From Desulfobulbaceae bacterium (GTDB lineage Bacteria > Desulfobacterota > Desulfobulbia > Desulfobulbales > Desulfocapsaceae), in NCBI GenBank assembly GCA_011390165.1, contig JAABSV010000001.1, forward strand, positions 35,890 through 99,889: DNA of 64,000 nt, in the 5' to 3' direction. A program made the position numbers and the translations under genes. The notes under the pieces are model-generated. The model searched no databases. It was not told the origin of the DNA and saw nothing but the letters and a program-made list of their open reading frames with translations. Positions within the stretch are counted from its first letter, which is position 1. Each line of letters opens with the position of its first letter. Of this stretch, positions 53,066 to 60,846 are shown one piece after another.

Positions 53066-54136
53066 TCAGCTTCGGTCATCAAGTCGCTTCATCCCCTCCA
53101 TCAACATACCCATGAAGCCGGCGATTACTTCGTAGCCCTTCTCTAGTTCGTTCAGTCCCTGGACGAATTTGAATCGACCACTCTCAATGGCAAGAATTCG
53201 GTAGAAGGCCTCACGACCATGCTGGCCATCCAGTTCCGCCTGCACCACCTCACCCTCATTGAACAGCACGACCCCCCTTTTCTCGTCACTCTCGATGTTC
53301 AACCGGCCGGTCTTCTGGTTGCTATTGATCATCTGGCACAGTTCGACGGCAGAGATATCGGCCAGTTGGCCAACCATTCCGGAGGCAAGTTCCTCGGCCC
53401 GTTGCTTGTTGATCCTGGTGATCCGACTTATCAGGAGTTTATAAAAAAAGACCTGCAGGGCCGGAAAGCGGTTGAGGATATGGCGAAAATTTTTCTGGTT
53501 CATCACCACAACCTGACATGGTTCTGCAGCCATTATGGTTGCCGTAACGCGTTCTCCGGAGAGAAGACTCATCTCGCCAAAAACTTCACCCTTACCCATT
53601 TCCGCCAGAACCACCCCATTTTCATCGATCACTTCCGCACGGCCCGAGACAATGATAAAGAGCCGGTCACCGGGGTCACCCTTCTGGGCGATGGGAAACT
53701 GCCAGGGATAATCATTGAGTTCGAGGAGGGTGGCCAGGTCGAGGAGGTCGTCACGAGTGAGGGAGGAAAAGGCCTCAATAGTCTGGAGCAGATCGGCAAA
53801 TTGCTGTACCCCCTGCACTTTCTGCCGCCGTTCGGCCGCAGCCAGGAGTTTCATCTGCAGCGTAGCAAAGCCCTTATCTTTTTTATATTCGAACCGGATC
53901 AGGCCGATACAGCCGCCACATTCAAATTTTGCCTTTTGCGTCGTCCCCTGGGAGAGTGTTTCGTAACTGTTCTCTTCAGAGGCGATGGCCACCAGATCCC
54001 TGGCCAGGGTGAGACAGGTGGCTTTGCCGGTCGGCAGGATGAGGCTGCCATCCTTGACAGTCAACTCCTCACGGACGTTATAGAGGGGGCAATGGTCCTC
54101 TTCGGTAATGATGAATACACCGTTTCGAAATCGCAT
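53066..54136 (-). CDS. cNMP-binding and PATAN (DUF4388) domain protein
   Basis: A 356-residue cytoplasmic protein. The N-terminal part (about 1-115) has a short cysteine motif FECGGCIG and no assigned fold. A cyclic-nucleotide-binding domain follows (about 120-245: IAQKGDPGDRLFIIVSG, GEVFGEMSLLSGERVTATI). A C-terminal DUF4388/PATAN domain (about 250-340: GRLNIESDEKRGVVLFNEGEVVQAE) completes it. PATAN domains appear in bacterial signalling proteins of gliding and pilus systems. There is no helix-turn-helix, so it is not a CRP-type transcription factor. It lies between a small membrane protein gene and a HEAT-like gene. Confidence 0.85.
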   Translation of the reverse strand: MRFRNGVFIITEEDHCPLYNVREELTVKDGSLILPTGKATCLTLARDLVAIASEENSYETLSQGTTQKAKFECGGCIGLIRFEYKKDKGFATLQMKLLAAAERRQKVQGVQQFADLLQTIEAFSSLTRDDLLDLATLLELNDYPWQFPIAQKGDPGDRLFIIVSGRAEVIDENGVVLAEMGKGEVFGEMSLLSGERVTATIMAAEPCQVVVMNQKNFRHILNRFPALQVFFYKLLISRITRINKQRAEELASGMVGQLADISAVELCQMINSNQKTGRLNIESDEKRGVVLFNEGEVVQAELDGQHGREAFYRILAIESGRFKFVQGLNELEKGYEVIAGFMGMLMEGMKRLDDRS

Positions 54137-54148
54137 GATCCCCCCCGT

Positions 54149-54478
54149 TCAATCAGATCTGCCAAAGAGCAGGTAGATGATCAGGCCAAGGGCGGCCGCC
54201 CCGCCAAAGATAATCGGCAGAATCTTTTCTATCTGTATCTCGCCGTTGACGATCAGACTCCCCATGTAGGGGGTCCCCGAAACCCACCAGACAGCGATAC
54301 AGATGGCGATGATCACCAGATCCCGCCACTGTTGTTTGAAGAGCATATAGCCAATCAGAATGCCAAAGGGTACGATGAACCAGGGGTTGGTAAACAGACC
54401 GACCACATCGACATCGAGAATTTGCGTGTGGATGCCGGTGGAGGAAAACCAGTCAACCAGGTTGGTGAAAAATTCCAT
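54149..54478 (-). CDS. Small three-helix membrane protein
   Basis: A 109-residue protein with three hydrophobic segments (PWFIVPFGILIGYMLF, LVIIAICIAVWWVSG, IEKILPIIFGGAAALGLIIYLLFG). The N-terminus MEFFTNLVDWF is amphipathic. The ATG at 54478 follows AGGA with eight bases of spacing. I do not recognise the family. It is 12 bases upstream of the cNMP/PATAN gene and likely cotranscribed, perhaps as its membrane anchor. Confidence 0.75.
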   Translation of the reverse strand: MEFFTNLVDWFSSTGIHTQILDVDVVGLFTNPWFIVPFGILIGYMLFKQQWRDLVIIAICIAVWWVSGTPYMGSLIVNGEIQIEKILPIIFGGAAALGLIIYLLFGRSD

Positions 54479-54737
54479 AATGAGATCCTCATGATTTCGA
54501 CTGCGAAATGAGAAATTGAACTGGCACCATGCCGCCAACATGCCACCAGCACACCACCACCTGTCAGCAGCGGCCAAATTGCTGCCACTATACCACATGG
54601 TCGACGGTTTTTCCTCATCCCTTTCGGCCTCTTTTCTGCCTGGCACCGAGTCTCAACGAAGCGACCCAAGCTGCCTTGCATGTCGGCAGTACGGCCTTAC
54701 CATATCGACAAAATCAGTTTGGCAAGGAGGAGCAGTG

Positions 54738-55295
54738 ATGAAGGGTGACAAATCGAATATAATCCTGATCGGTATGCCGGGCTCTGGGAAAAGCACCGTC
54801 GGGGTTGTTCTGGCCAAGAGCCTGGCGATGCGATTTCTCGATACCGATCTGTTGATCCAGTGCAGCCAGGGGCGAACACTGCAGGAAATCGTCGACAACG
54901 ACGGTCACATGGCCCTGCGGGCGGTTGAGGAGGCGGTTCTTTTGAAGATACGTTGCCGCCACCATGTTATCGCCACCGGCGGCAGTGCAGCCTACAGTGA
55001 TTTGGCCATGCACCACCTGAAACAGAGTGGCATCACGGTTTTTCTCCATGCCGACCTGGCTGCACTCGAGGCAAGGGTCGATAATTACCAGACCAGAGGG
55101 CTGGCAAAGCGTCCCGAACAGAGTTTTGCCGATCTCTTTGCCGAACGACTGGCACTCTACGAACATTATGCCGATATCCGGATTGCCAGTTCGGCGCTGA
55201 ACCAGGAGCAGGTCGCCGCCCGAATAGTCGAGGAACTCTCTGGTGTGCGGGAAGCCTCGGCAACTCTCCAGCCATCTGCCACTACCCTCTCTTGA
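54738..55295 (+). CDS. Shikimate-kinase-like protein
   Basis: A 185-residue P-loop kinase with Walker A GMPGSGKST at 12-20 and D35/D37 in FLDTDLLI. It has the shikimate-kinase-type substrate loop IATGGSAAY and the lid RGLAKRPEQSFADLF. The usual GGG of AroK at 81-83 reads GGS, and an aromatic-rich shikimate pocket is not obvious, so another small alcohol substrate is possible. The ATG follows a perfect AAGGAGG at 54724-54730. No other aromatic-pathway genes are adjacent. Confidence 0.8.
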   Translation: MKGDKSNIILIGMPGSGKSTVGVVLAKSLAMRFLDTDLLIQCSQGRTLQEIVDNDGHMALRAVEEAVLLKIRCRHHVIATGGSAAYSDLAMHHLKQSGITVFLHADLAALEARVDNYQTRGLAKRPEQSFADLFAERLALYEHYADIRIASSALNQEQVAARIVEELSGVREASATLQPSATTLS

Positions 55296-55325
55296 GGAAA
55301 CTGTCGAGTGAAAAAAGGAGTAGAG

Positions 55326-56234
55326 ATGAAAACATTGGTAACCGGCTGTACCGGCCTGGTCGGCAGCGCCTTGGTCGAGGGACTTTTTCAACGGGGACAT
55401 GCAATCCAGTGTCTGAAGCGCAACAAGATGGCGGGGCGGGGACGGCGTGGCAGTTTTTGGGCGACCAATGCCCTCCCCGGCAGCGACCAAAACTTCGATC
55501 TGGTGGTTCACCTGGCCGGTGAAAACGTGGCCGATGGGCGCTGGTCGGCGGCAAAAAAAGAGCGGATTCTTGCCAGCAGGGTGGACGGCACCCGGGAACT
55601 GGTCGATTTCATAGCAAGTATGCCGAAAAAACCAAAGGCGGTTCTCATCGCTTCGGCAGTCGGCTACTACGGCAGTCGTGGCGAGGAAATTCTCGACGAG
55701 AGCAGTACCACCGGGTCTGGTTTTCTTGCCGATGTCTGTCGGCAGTGGGAAGGGGAGAGCTTGCGCCTGACGGCGCTGGGAATCCGCACGGTGAACATGC
55801 GCTTCGGGATGGTGCTCAGCCCGCGAGGGGGAGCTCTGCAGAAGATGATTCCACCTTTTCGCCTCGGTCTCGGCGGGGTGGTTGGCACCGGCAACCAGTT
55901 CATCAGCTGGATCAGCATCAGGGACCTGGTGGCGATTATCGATTTTATAAGCCAGAAGGAGACTATTTCAGGGCCGGTCAATGTGGTCAGCCCCATCCCC
56001 ACCACCAACCGAGAACTCACCCACAGCCTCGGCAAAGCGCTTGGCCGCAGGACTCTGTTTACCGTACCGGCCTTTGCCGTTCGTCTGCTCTTTGGCCAGA
56101 TGGCCGATGAGATGCTGCTGAGCAGCACCCGGGCTACCCCCCGGGTGCTGCTTGAGGCCGGATATTCCTTTCAGGATCAGTCTCTGGCCGCGGTTCTCCG
56201 CCTCTGCGTCAAACCACCGCCGGACAACGACTGA
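55326..56234 (+). CDS. TIGR01777-type NAD-dependent epimerase (YfcH-like)
   Basis: A 302-residue extended SDR. It has the loop VTGCTGLVGSALVEGL, then HLAGENVADGRWS, VLIASAVGYYGSRG and RFGMVLSPRGGAL, all typical of the YfcH/TIGR01777 family, and the C-terminal domain with ATPRVLLEAGYSF. The substrate is unknown. The ATG at 55326 follows GGAG with five bases of spacing. It lies 30 bases after the kinase gene. Confidence 0.88.
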   Translation: MKTLVTGCTGLVGSALVEGLFQRGHAIQCLKRNKMAGRGRRGSFWATNALPGSDQNFDLVVHLAGENVADGRWSAAKKERILASRVDGTRELVDFIASMPKKPKAVLIASAVGYYGSRGEEILDESSTTGSGFLADVCRQWEGESLRLTALGIRTVNMRFGMVLSPRGGALQKMIPPFRLGLGGVVGTGNQFISWISIRDLVAIIDFISQKETISGPVNVVSPIPTTNRELTHSLGKALGRRTLFTVPAFAVRLLFGQMADEMLLSSTRATPRVLLEAGYSFQDQSLAAVLRLCVKPPPDND

Positions 56235-56295
56235 ATCCATCCGGCCTCTGTAGGCCACCTTGATCGAATTTTTCAAGGCAGCCTTTAGGAGAATA

Positions 56296-57186
56296 TCAGC
56301 CGGTGATACGCAGCACCGCCTCCTCGTAGCGACGACGGGTCTTCTCGATAATATCGGCCGGCAGAGGTGGCGGCGGCGGGTTTTTGTCCCAGGCCAGTCC
56401 GGAGAGGTAATCGCGGAGGAACTGTTTGTCAAAGCTTGGCGGTGCCACTCCCGGACGGTACTGTTCCACCGGCCAGAAACGGGAGGAGTCGGGAGTCAAC
56501 ACCTCGTCTATCAAAATCAATTTGCCATCCAGTTCCCCCAGTTCAAACTTGGTGTCGGCGATAATTACCCCTTTGCCGCGGGCATAGTCAGCCGCTCTGC
56601 GGTAGAGCTCGACGCAGATTGTGCCAATCTGCCCGGCCCGCTCCACCCCGACAAGTTCACCCAGGCGGGTCAGGGAGATATTTTCGTCATGGGCACCCTG
56701 CTCTGCCTTAGTCGACGGGGTGAACAGCGGTTCGGCAAAGGGCTCCGACTCTTGCATCCCGGCAGGCAGTTCAAAACCGCAAACCACCCTGTTTTTCCGG
56801 TAGGCACTCCAGAAGGAACCGGAGAGATAGCCACGGACAATACACTCCACCGGCAGAGGCCGTGTCTTCCTGACCAGCATCGACCGACCTCGAAGCTGGT
56901 CGGCATATGGCTGACAGGCTGCGGGAAACTCCTCCACCGCGGCGGTGATCAGATGGTTGTCGACAATCCCCGCCAGCAGGTCGAACCAGAAAAGTGACAG
57001 TCTGGTCAATACAGCCCCCTTGCCGGGAACAGGGTCATCCATGATCACGTCGTAAGCGGATATCCTGTCGCTGGCAACCATCAGCAAGGTATCGTCATGG
57101 CCGGGGATTTCGTACATATCCCTGACTTTGCCGCGGTGCTTGAGCACCAGTGTCGGAAATTCGGTATAGGTGACGGGGCTGATCAT
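56296..57186 (-). CDS. purC: SAICAR synthetase
   Basis: A 296-residue enzyme of purine synthesis joining aspartate to CAIR. It has HRGKVRDMYEI, ASDRISAYDVIM, VECIVRGYLSGSFW, IADTKFELG and DEVLTPDSSRFWP. The length fits the longer (about 300-residue) purC type. The ATG overlaps the DUF3108 stop as ATGA. Confidence 0.96.
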   Translation of the reverse strand: MISPVTYTEFPTLVLKHRGKVRDMYEIPGHDDTLLMVASDRISAYDVIMDDPVPGKGAVLTRLSLFWFDLLAGIVDNHLITAAVEEFPAACQPYADQLRGRSMLVRKTRPLPVECIVRGYLSGSFWSAYRKNRVVCGFELPAGMQESEPFAEPLFTPSTKAEQGAHDENISLTRLGELVGVERAGQIGTICVELYRRAADYARGKGVIIADTKFELGELDGKLILIDEVLTPDSSRFWPVEQYRPGVAPPSFDKQFLRDYLSGLAWDKNPPPPPLPADIIEKTRRRYEEAVLRITG

Positions 57187-58118
57187 TGGTTCTTGCTCCT
57201 GAGTTGAGGGTTGTTCGGTATCAAGGGACTTGCCGCCGGCCCGGTCGGCACGGTGGAGTAGAGAGGACAGGCTGGGTTGCGGTAGGCAACCAGTTCTGCG
57301 GTGAGGGAGCCGATGACAATCTTCGAGCTGATCCGAACCGGCACCCTACAGAGGTCGTCAGTGTACCAGATCACCGTATCCCCCTTTTTCTCATACAGCC
57401 CCTTAAAGGTCAACTGCGGGGTAACCTCCACCACCGGCACCGGGCCCAAAACCGTTTCGGTGAGCACCCCGGCTGCCACCACATGGACCACCACAGCCAC
57501 CCTCTTTCGGTCGGCAAAGGTCGGCACCAGAAAAGATTCCCCGGCAACAAGGGGCATCAAGCGGCTGTTGAAGAAGGAGGAAAACTCGTTGTTCACCTTC
57601 CCATCCACCAGGTACTCGCCATCCGGGCGGCTGTTTTTCCAGACGACTATCCGCCCTTCTTCCTGAAAATAGTCGGTAAGCCGGTGAGCCCGGTACGAGT
57701 AGCCTTCACGCTGCCATACCTCGTACTGATAGGGCAACCGCGCCGCACCCCGGACCCGGGTGGCATACACATCATCAATGGGGTAAAGCAGATTGAGGGC
57801 ACCATTTCTGGTGGTCACCCAGGCGTGGATCTCGTAGGCCGCCTCGGCAAGCGCCTTCACCTCGAGATGGAGTTCACCGATCTTGATCCCACCGCTCCAG
57901 GAGACATCGTAAACGAGCCGCTCTTCCCCGGAGTAGCCGACGGGCAGAAGGTCGGGGTCGATTTGGCCCTGAGGTACAGCCTCCGCCGAGACTATTTCCC
58001 TACCCTCTCCAGCCTGAAGAGAGGCTCCGGACAGGTGAAGAGTTCCCAGCAGCAAAAGAAGCAGGCCGGGCAGGAACCGGCGGGCGGCCCGAAACAACCG
58101 GTGTACGCACCTCATCAT
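57183..58118 (-). CDS. Exported DUF3108 family protein
   Basis: A 311-residue protein with an N-terminal signal peptide (basic start, core LLLLLLGTLHLSG). The mature domain has YSGEERLVYDVSWSGGIKIGELHLEV and later KGDTVIWYTDDLCRVPVRISSKIVIGSLTAEL. DUF3108 proteins are predicted periplasmic beta-barrel-like domains of unknown role. The start is the ATG at 58118, which shares a TGATG with the mqnA stop; a second ATG follows at once. It is cotranscribed with mqnA upstream and purC downstream. Confidence 0.85.
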   Translation of the reverse strand: MMRCVHRLFRAARRFLPGLLLLLLGTLHLSGASLQAGEGREIVSAEAVPQGQIDPDLLPVGYSGEERLVYDVSWSGGIKIGELHLEVKALAEAAYEIHAWVTTRNGALNLLYPIDDVYATRVRGAARLPYQYEVWQREGYSYRAHRLTDYFQEEGRIVVWKNSRPDGEYLVDGKVNNEFSSFFNSRLMPLVAGESFLVPTFADRKRVAVVVHVVAAGVLTETVLGPVPVVEVTPQLTFKGLYEKKGDTVIWYTDDLCRVPVRISSKIVIGSLTAELVAYRNPACPLYSTVPTGPAASPLIPNNPQLRSKNQ

Positions 58119-58966
58119 CAGTAGAGATTGGCAAAGACCTTCATGGGCAGGGCCGCACTGTCGCATTCACCCCGTTTGAGAAGGAACTGCAGAAAGGTTT
58201 CCAGGGCCTTTCTCTTGTTGGCACCGAGGTCGTATTGCAGGGTCGAGAGATAGTCATGACAGCGTTTTTTACTCATCGGGATACGCCCTGCCGACAGGGC
58301 GCAAACCGTTTCAAGGTCGGCCCGCCCTTCGTCCCGGCAGCGGAGCAGTTCCCGGTGGATGGCGACAACCGCCTCTTCACTGACAGCACACAGCTCTTCT
58401 CGCACCACACAGACTGCCAGCACCAGAGGCAATGCCGTCTCTCTTCGCCAGATATCACCGAGATCGTACTGGTAGAGATATGCCGCCTCTTCGACAAAGC
58501 GAAGGGCGTCGTCACCGGCCGCCAGCACCGCCTGGAAGTTCCGCCGATCCTCTCCCCGGACCATTCCGGGTTGGTACTGGGGGCGCAGACCATGTAACTC
58601 CTCGAGGACTATACGAAGAAGGGCGAGCGCAGCTGGGGATTCGGCACTGACCAGAACCGGCTGCTGATGGAGCTGGTCGAGGGGAACATGGGAAAAGAGG
58701 TAGGTCACCCCGACCGGACCACAGGCGGTCACCGAAAGGCCGGATAGAATGCGGTATCGCTCCGGGTGGAGGGCGTAGGCGACAGGAGAAAGGAAGCCAA
58801 TATCGATCCGGCCGGTCGCCAGGCCGGCATCGAGGGCAGCCGGGGTATCAACCAGCAGGCGCCAGTTGCCCGGCAACAGGCAGCCCCGCCATTGCTCGTA
58901 CAGAGGTACGGTGTTGAGACAGGCTGACATGCCGATTGTGATACAACCCTTCGGGTTCTCATCCAT
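58118..58966 (-). CDS. mqnA: Chorismate dehydratase MqnA (futalosine pathway)
   Basis: A 282-residue protein of the MqnA/MqnD fold. It has ITIGMSACLNTVPLY, an aspartate-rich substrate region (GRIDIGFLSPVAYAL), VLVSAESPAALALL and the C-terminal AGRIPMSKKRCHDYL. MqnA opens the futalosine route to menaquinone by dehydrating chorismate. The related MqnD would be the alternative. The ATG at 58966 follows GGAG with suitable spacing; a TTG six bases upstream is possible. No other mqn genes are in the window. Confidence 0.88.
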   Translation of the reverse strand: MDENPKGCITIGMSACLNTVPLYEQWRGCLLPGNWRLLVDTPAALDAGLATGRIDIGFLSPVAYALHPERYRILSGLSVTACGPVGVTYLFSHVPLDQLHQQPVLVSAESPAALALLRIVLEELHGLRPQYQPGMVRGEDRRNFQAVLAAGDDALRFVEEAAYLYQYDLGDIWRRETALPLVLAVCVVREELCAVSEEAVVAIHRELLRCRDEGRADLETVCALSAGRIPMSKKRCHDYLSTLQYDLGANKRKALETFLQFLLKRGECDSAALPMKVFANLY

Positions 58967-59055
58967 GGCCAAGACTCCTGCGGCGTCGGCTGGTGGTCTG
59001 CATTGGAATGCGGTCTGTGGAGGGGGCGGTCGGGGCAGAGATGCGGCATCTCGTT

Positions 59056-60381
59056 TCAGTCGATGAAAAATTTCAGCTTTTCCCGGCGACTGGAGTGGCG
59101 CAAACGATTCAAGGCCTTCTTTTCGATCTGTCGGATTCGCTCGCGGGAGACATTGAACAGCTTGCCAATCTCCTCGAGGGTGTATTCCGCCTTTTCACCT
59201 ATACCGAAACGGAGGCGGATGATCTTCTCTTCCCGCTCACTGAGGGTCTCGAGGATATCGTTGACCCGCCCGGAAAGTTCCCTGGTCTGGACGGCATCGT
59301 AGGGTGACTGCGACTCCTGGTTCTCGAGGAAATCGCCAAGGGTGGAATCATCATCCCCCACCGGGGTCTCCAGAGAGATGGGCTCCCGGGACGCCTCAAG
59401 GATGGAGAGGATTTTATCCATCGGCAGACTGGTGGCCTTGGAGATCTCCAGAGGGGTAGGCTCTCGGCCAAGCTCCTTGAACAAAGCGTAAAAGGCCTTG
59501 AAGAACTGGCTGCGCAGTTCAAGAAAATGGACTGGCAGGCGGATGGTCCTGGTCTTGTCGAGAATCGCCCGGGTGATCGCCTGTCTGATCCACCAACTGG
59601 CATAGGTGGAGAACTTGTTCCCCTTGGTGTAATCGAAGCGGAACACCGCCCGCATCAGGCCGAGGTTGCCTTCCTGAATGAGGTCGGCCAGGGTCAGGCC
59701 CTGGTGCATGTACCGTTTGGCAATGGAGACAACCAGGCGGAGATTAGCCCGGATCATGGTATCCTTGGCCACTTCGATGGAGCGGCTGTAGGCCTCGAGT
59801 TTGGCCTGCAATTCAAACAGATCGCGTATATCGGGATATTTCTTCGCGGCGCTGATGATGTTGTAGCGCATGAAGTTGAGTTGCTGCTTCTTCGGCTTGA
59901 GGGTCGGATCACGCTTTTCCCACAGGTCGATACGCTCCCGGAGAAGGAGCACCTCTCTCACCCCGGAGCGGTCCTCGCGGATTGCGGCAATGATCGCCTC
60001 AAATCCCTGCCGGATAGTTTTGCTGTACTTTGCCTCCTCTTCCGGGGTCAGCAGGTCAAAGCGTCCCATTTCCCGAAGGTAGGTGGTCGTGGTCTCCTCC
60101 GCCTCATGGCCCTCTTCGTCTGCTAAAACGACCTCCTCCTCCTGACCGGCCTCCGGCTGGCCATCGGATTTTTCCCAGATCTCACCGGAAAGTGTCCGTT
60201 TTTCCCCACTCTTTTCGACGGTGACGATCTCAATGGAATGGGCCCCGAGAAAGTTGAAAATCGACTCGATTTCGTTGGGATCCTTGATTTCGTCTGGTAA
60301 CAGCTCGTTCAGATCGTCAAAGCTGATACACCCCTCTTCCTTCCCTGCTTTCAAAAGGTTTTCTTTCAGTTCAGGCAGCAC
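59056..60381 (-). CDS. rpoD: Sigma-70 family RNA polymerase sigma factor (RpoD-like)
   Basis: A 441-residue sigma factor. It has a region 1.1-like N-terminus (LLKAGKEEGCISFDDLNELLP), region 1.2 (TYLREMGRFDLLTPEEEA), region 2 (NLRLVVSIAKRYMHQGLTLADLIQEGNLGLMRAV and STYASWWIRQAITRAI), region 3 and region 4.2 (VSRERIRQIEKKALNRLRH). It is shorter than most RpoD (about 570-610 residues) because the non-conserved insert after region 1.2 is reduced. Region 2.4 reads DKTRTIRLPVHFLE rather than the RpoD consensus DQARTIRIPVHM. It could be the principal or a group 2 sigma. Start is GTG at 60381. Confidence 0.85.
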   Translation of the reverse strand: MLPELKENLLKAGKEEGCISFDDLNELLPDEIKDPNEIESIFNFLGAHSIEIVTVEKSGEKRTLSGEIWEKSDGQPEAGQEEEVVLADEEGHEAEETTTTYLREMGRFDLLTPEEEAKYSKTIRQGFEAIIAAIREDRSGVREVLLLRERIDLWEKRDPTLKPKKQQLNFMRYNIISAAKKYPDIRDLFELQAKLEAYSRSIEVAKDTMIRANLRLVVSIAKRYMHQGLTLADLIQEGNLGLMRAVFRFDYTKGNKFSTYASWWIRQAITRAILDKTRTIRLPVHFLELRSQFFKAFYALFKELGREPTPLEISKATSLPMDKILSILEASREPISLETPVGDDDSTLGDFLENQESQSPYDAVQTRELSGRVNDILETLSEREEKIIRLRFGIGEKAEYTLEEIGKLFNVSRERIRQIEKKALNRLRHSSRREKLKFFID

Positions 60382-60846
60382 CAGTGACCCGCTCCATGAC
60401 TAGAATTGCTGGAATGAAAAAGACTTCCGGGCAGCGGGTGGTTCAGACACCGGCCTGAAAATCTTCATATATCTTTGTTTCTGCTTCCAGCCCCTCTTCG
60501 TACAAGAAGATCGGCAGGGAAGGGAACCGGTTTTCACCGACCACCTGCCAATACGGGGCAACAAGCAACTATTTTTGACAAAAAAAAATGCCAGCGAGAT
60601 GCCACTCGCAAGCAGGCGGATTTTTTCACGGGAACCTACTCATACAGCCTCACCAGGAAAAAGGCAATGGGAATATGGCCTGTAACCGGAACCCGCAGGC
60701 TTACCCACCGATTTCTCGTTTCTTATACCTGCAACCGGGGTATATTATAGGATGACTCAAGGCAGATTCAAGTGCACTGATGCTTTTCTTCCACTCCTCC
60801 CGACAGGCGATGGGAGACACGCCCATCCTCTTCTACAAGGTCGCCA
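60382..60846. other. Long intergenic region between rpoD-like gene and malQ
   Basis: A 465-base gap between divergent genes. It holds a terminator-like hairpin (60580-60614), a GCCTG/CAGGC stem near 60684-60705, and an AT-rich TATATTATAGG near 60742 that could be a -10 for malQ, without a convincing -35. No credible protein-coding frame is seen; an open frame at 60475-60750 has no family-like features. Confidence 0.5.
60580..60614 (-). terminator. Terminator-like hairpin upstream of the sigma-factor gene
   Basis: GCGAG at 60594-60598 pairs with CTCGC at 60605-60609, flanked by TGC/GCA. On the minus strand the stem is followed by nine Ts (60580-60588). No minus-strand gene lies upstream to be terminated, so it may end a short untranslated transcript or insulate the sigma gene. 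Confidence 0.5.

Noticed and set aside
53219-54511. Plus-strand frame antisense to the cNMP/PATAN gene (430 codons)
   Set aside because: The minus strand encodes two known domains in order; the antisense translation is compositionally odd.
60475-60750. Protein-coding gene of 91 codons upstream of malQ
   Set aside because: The frame crosses a terminator-like hairpin and AT-rich promoter-like DNA, and its translation has no domain features.
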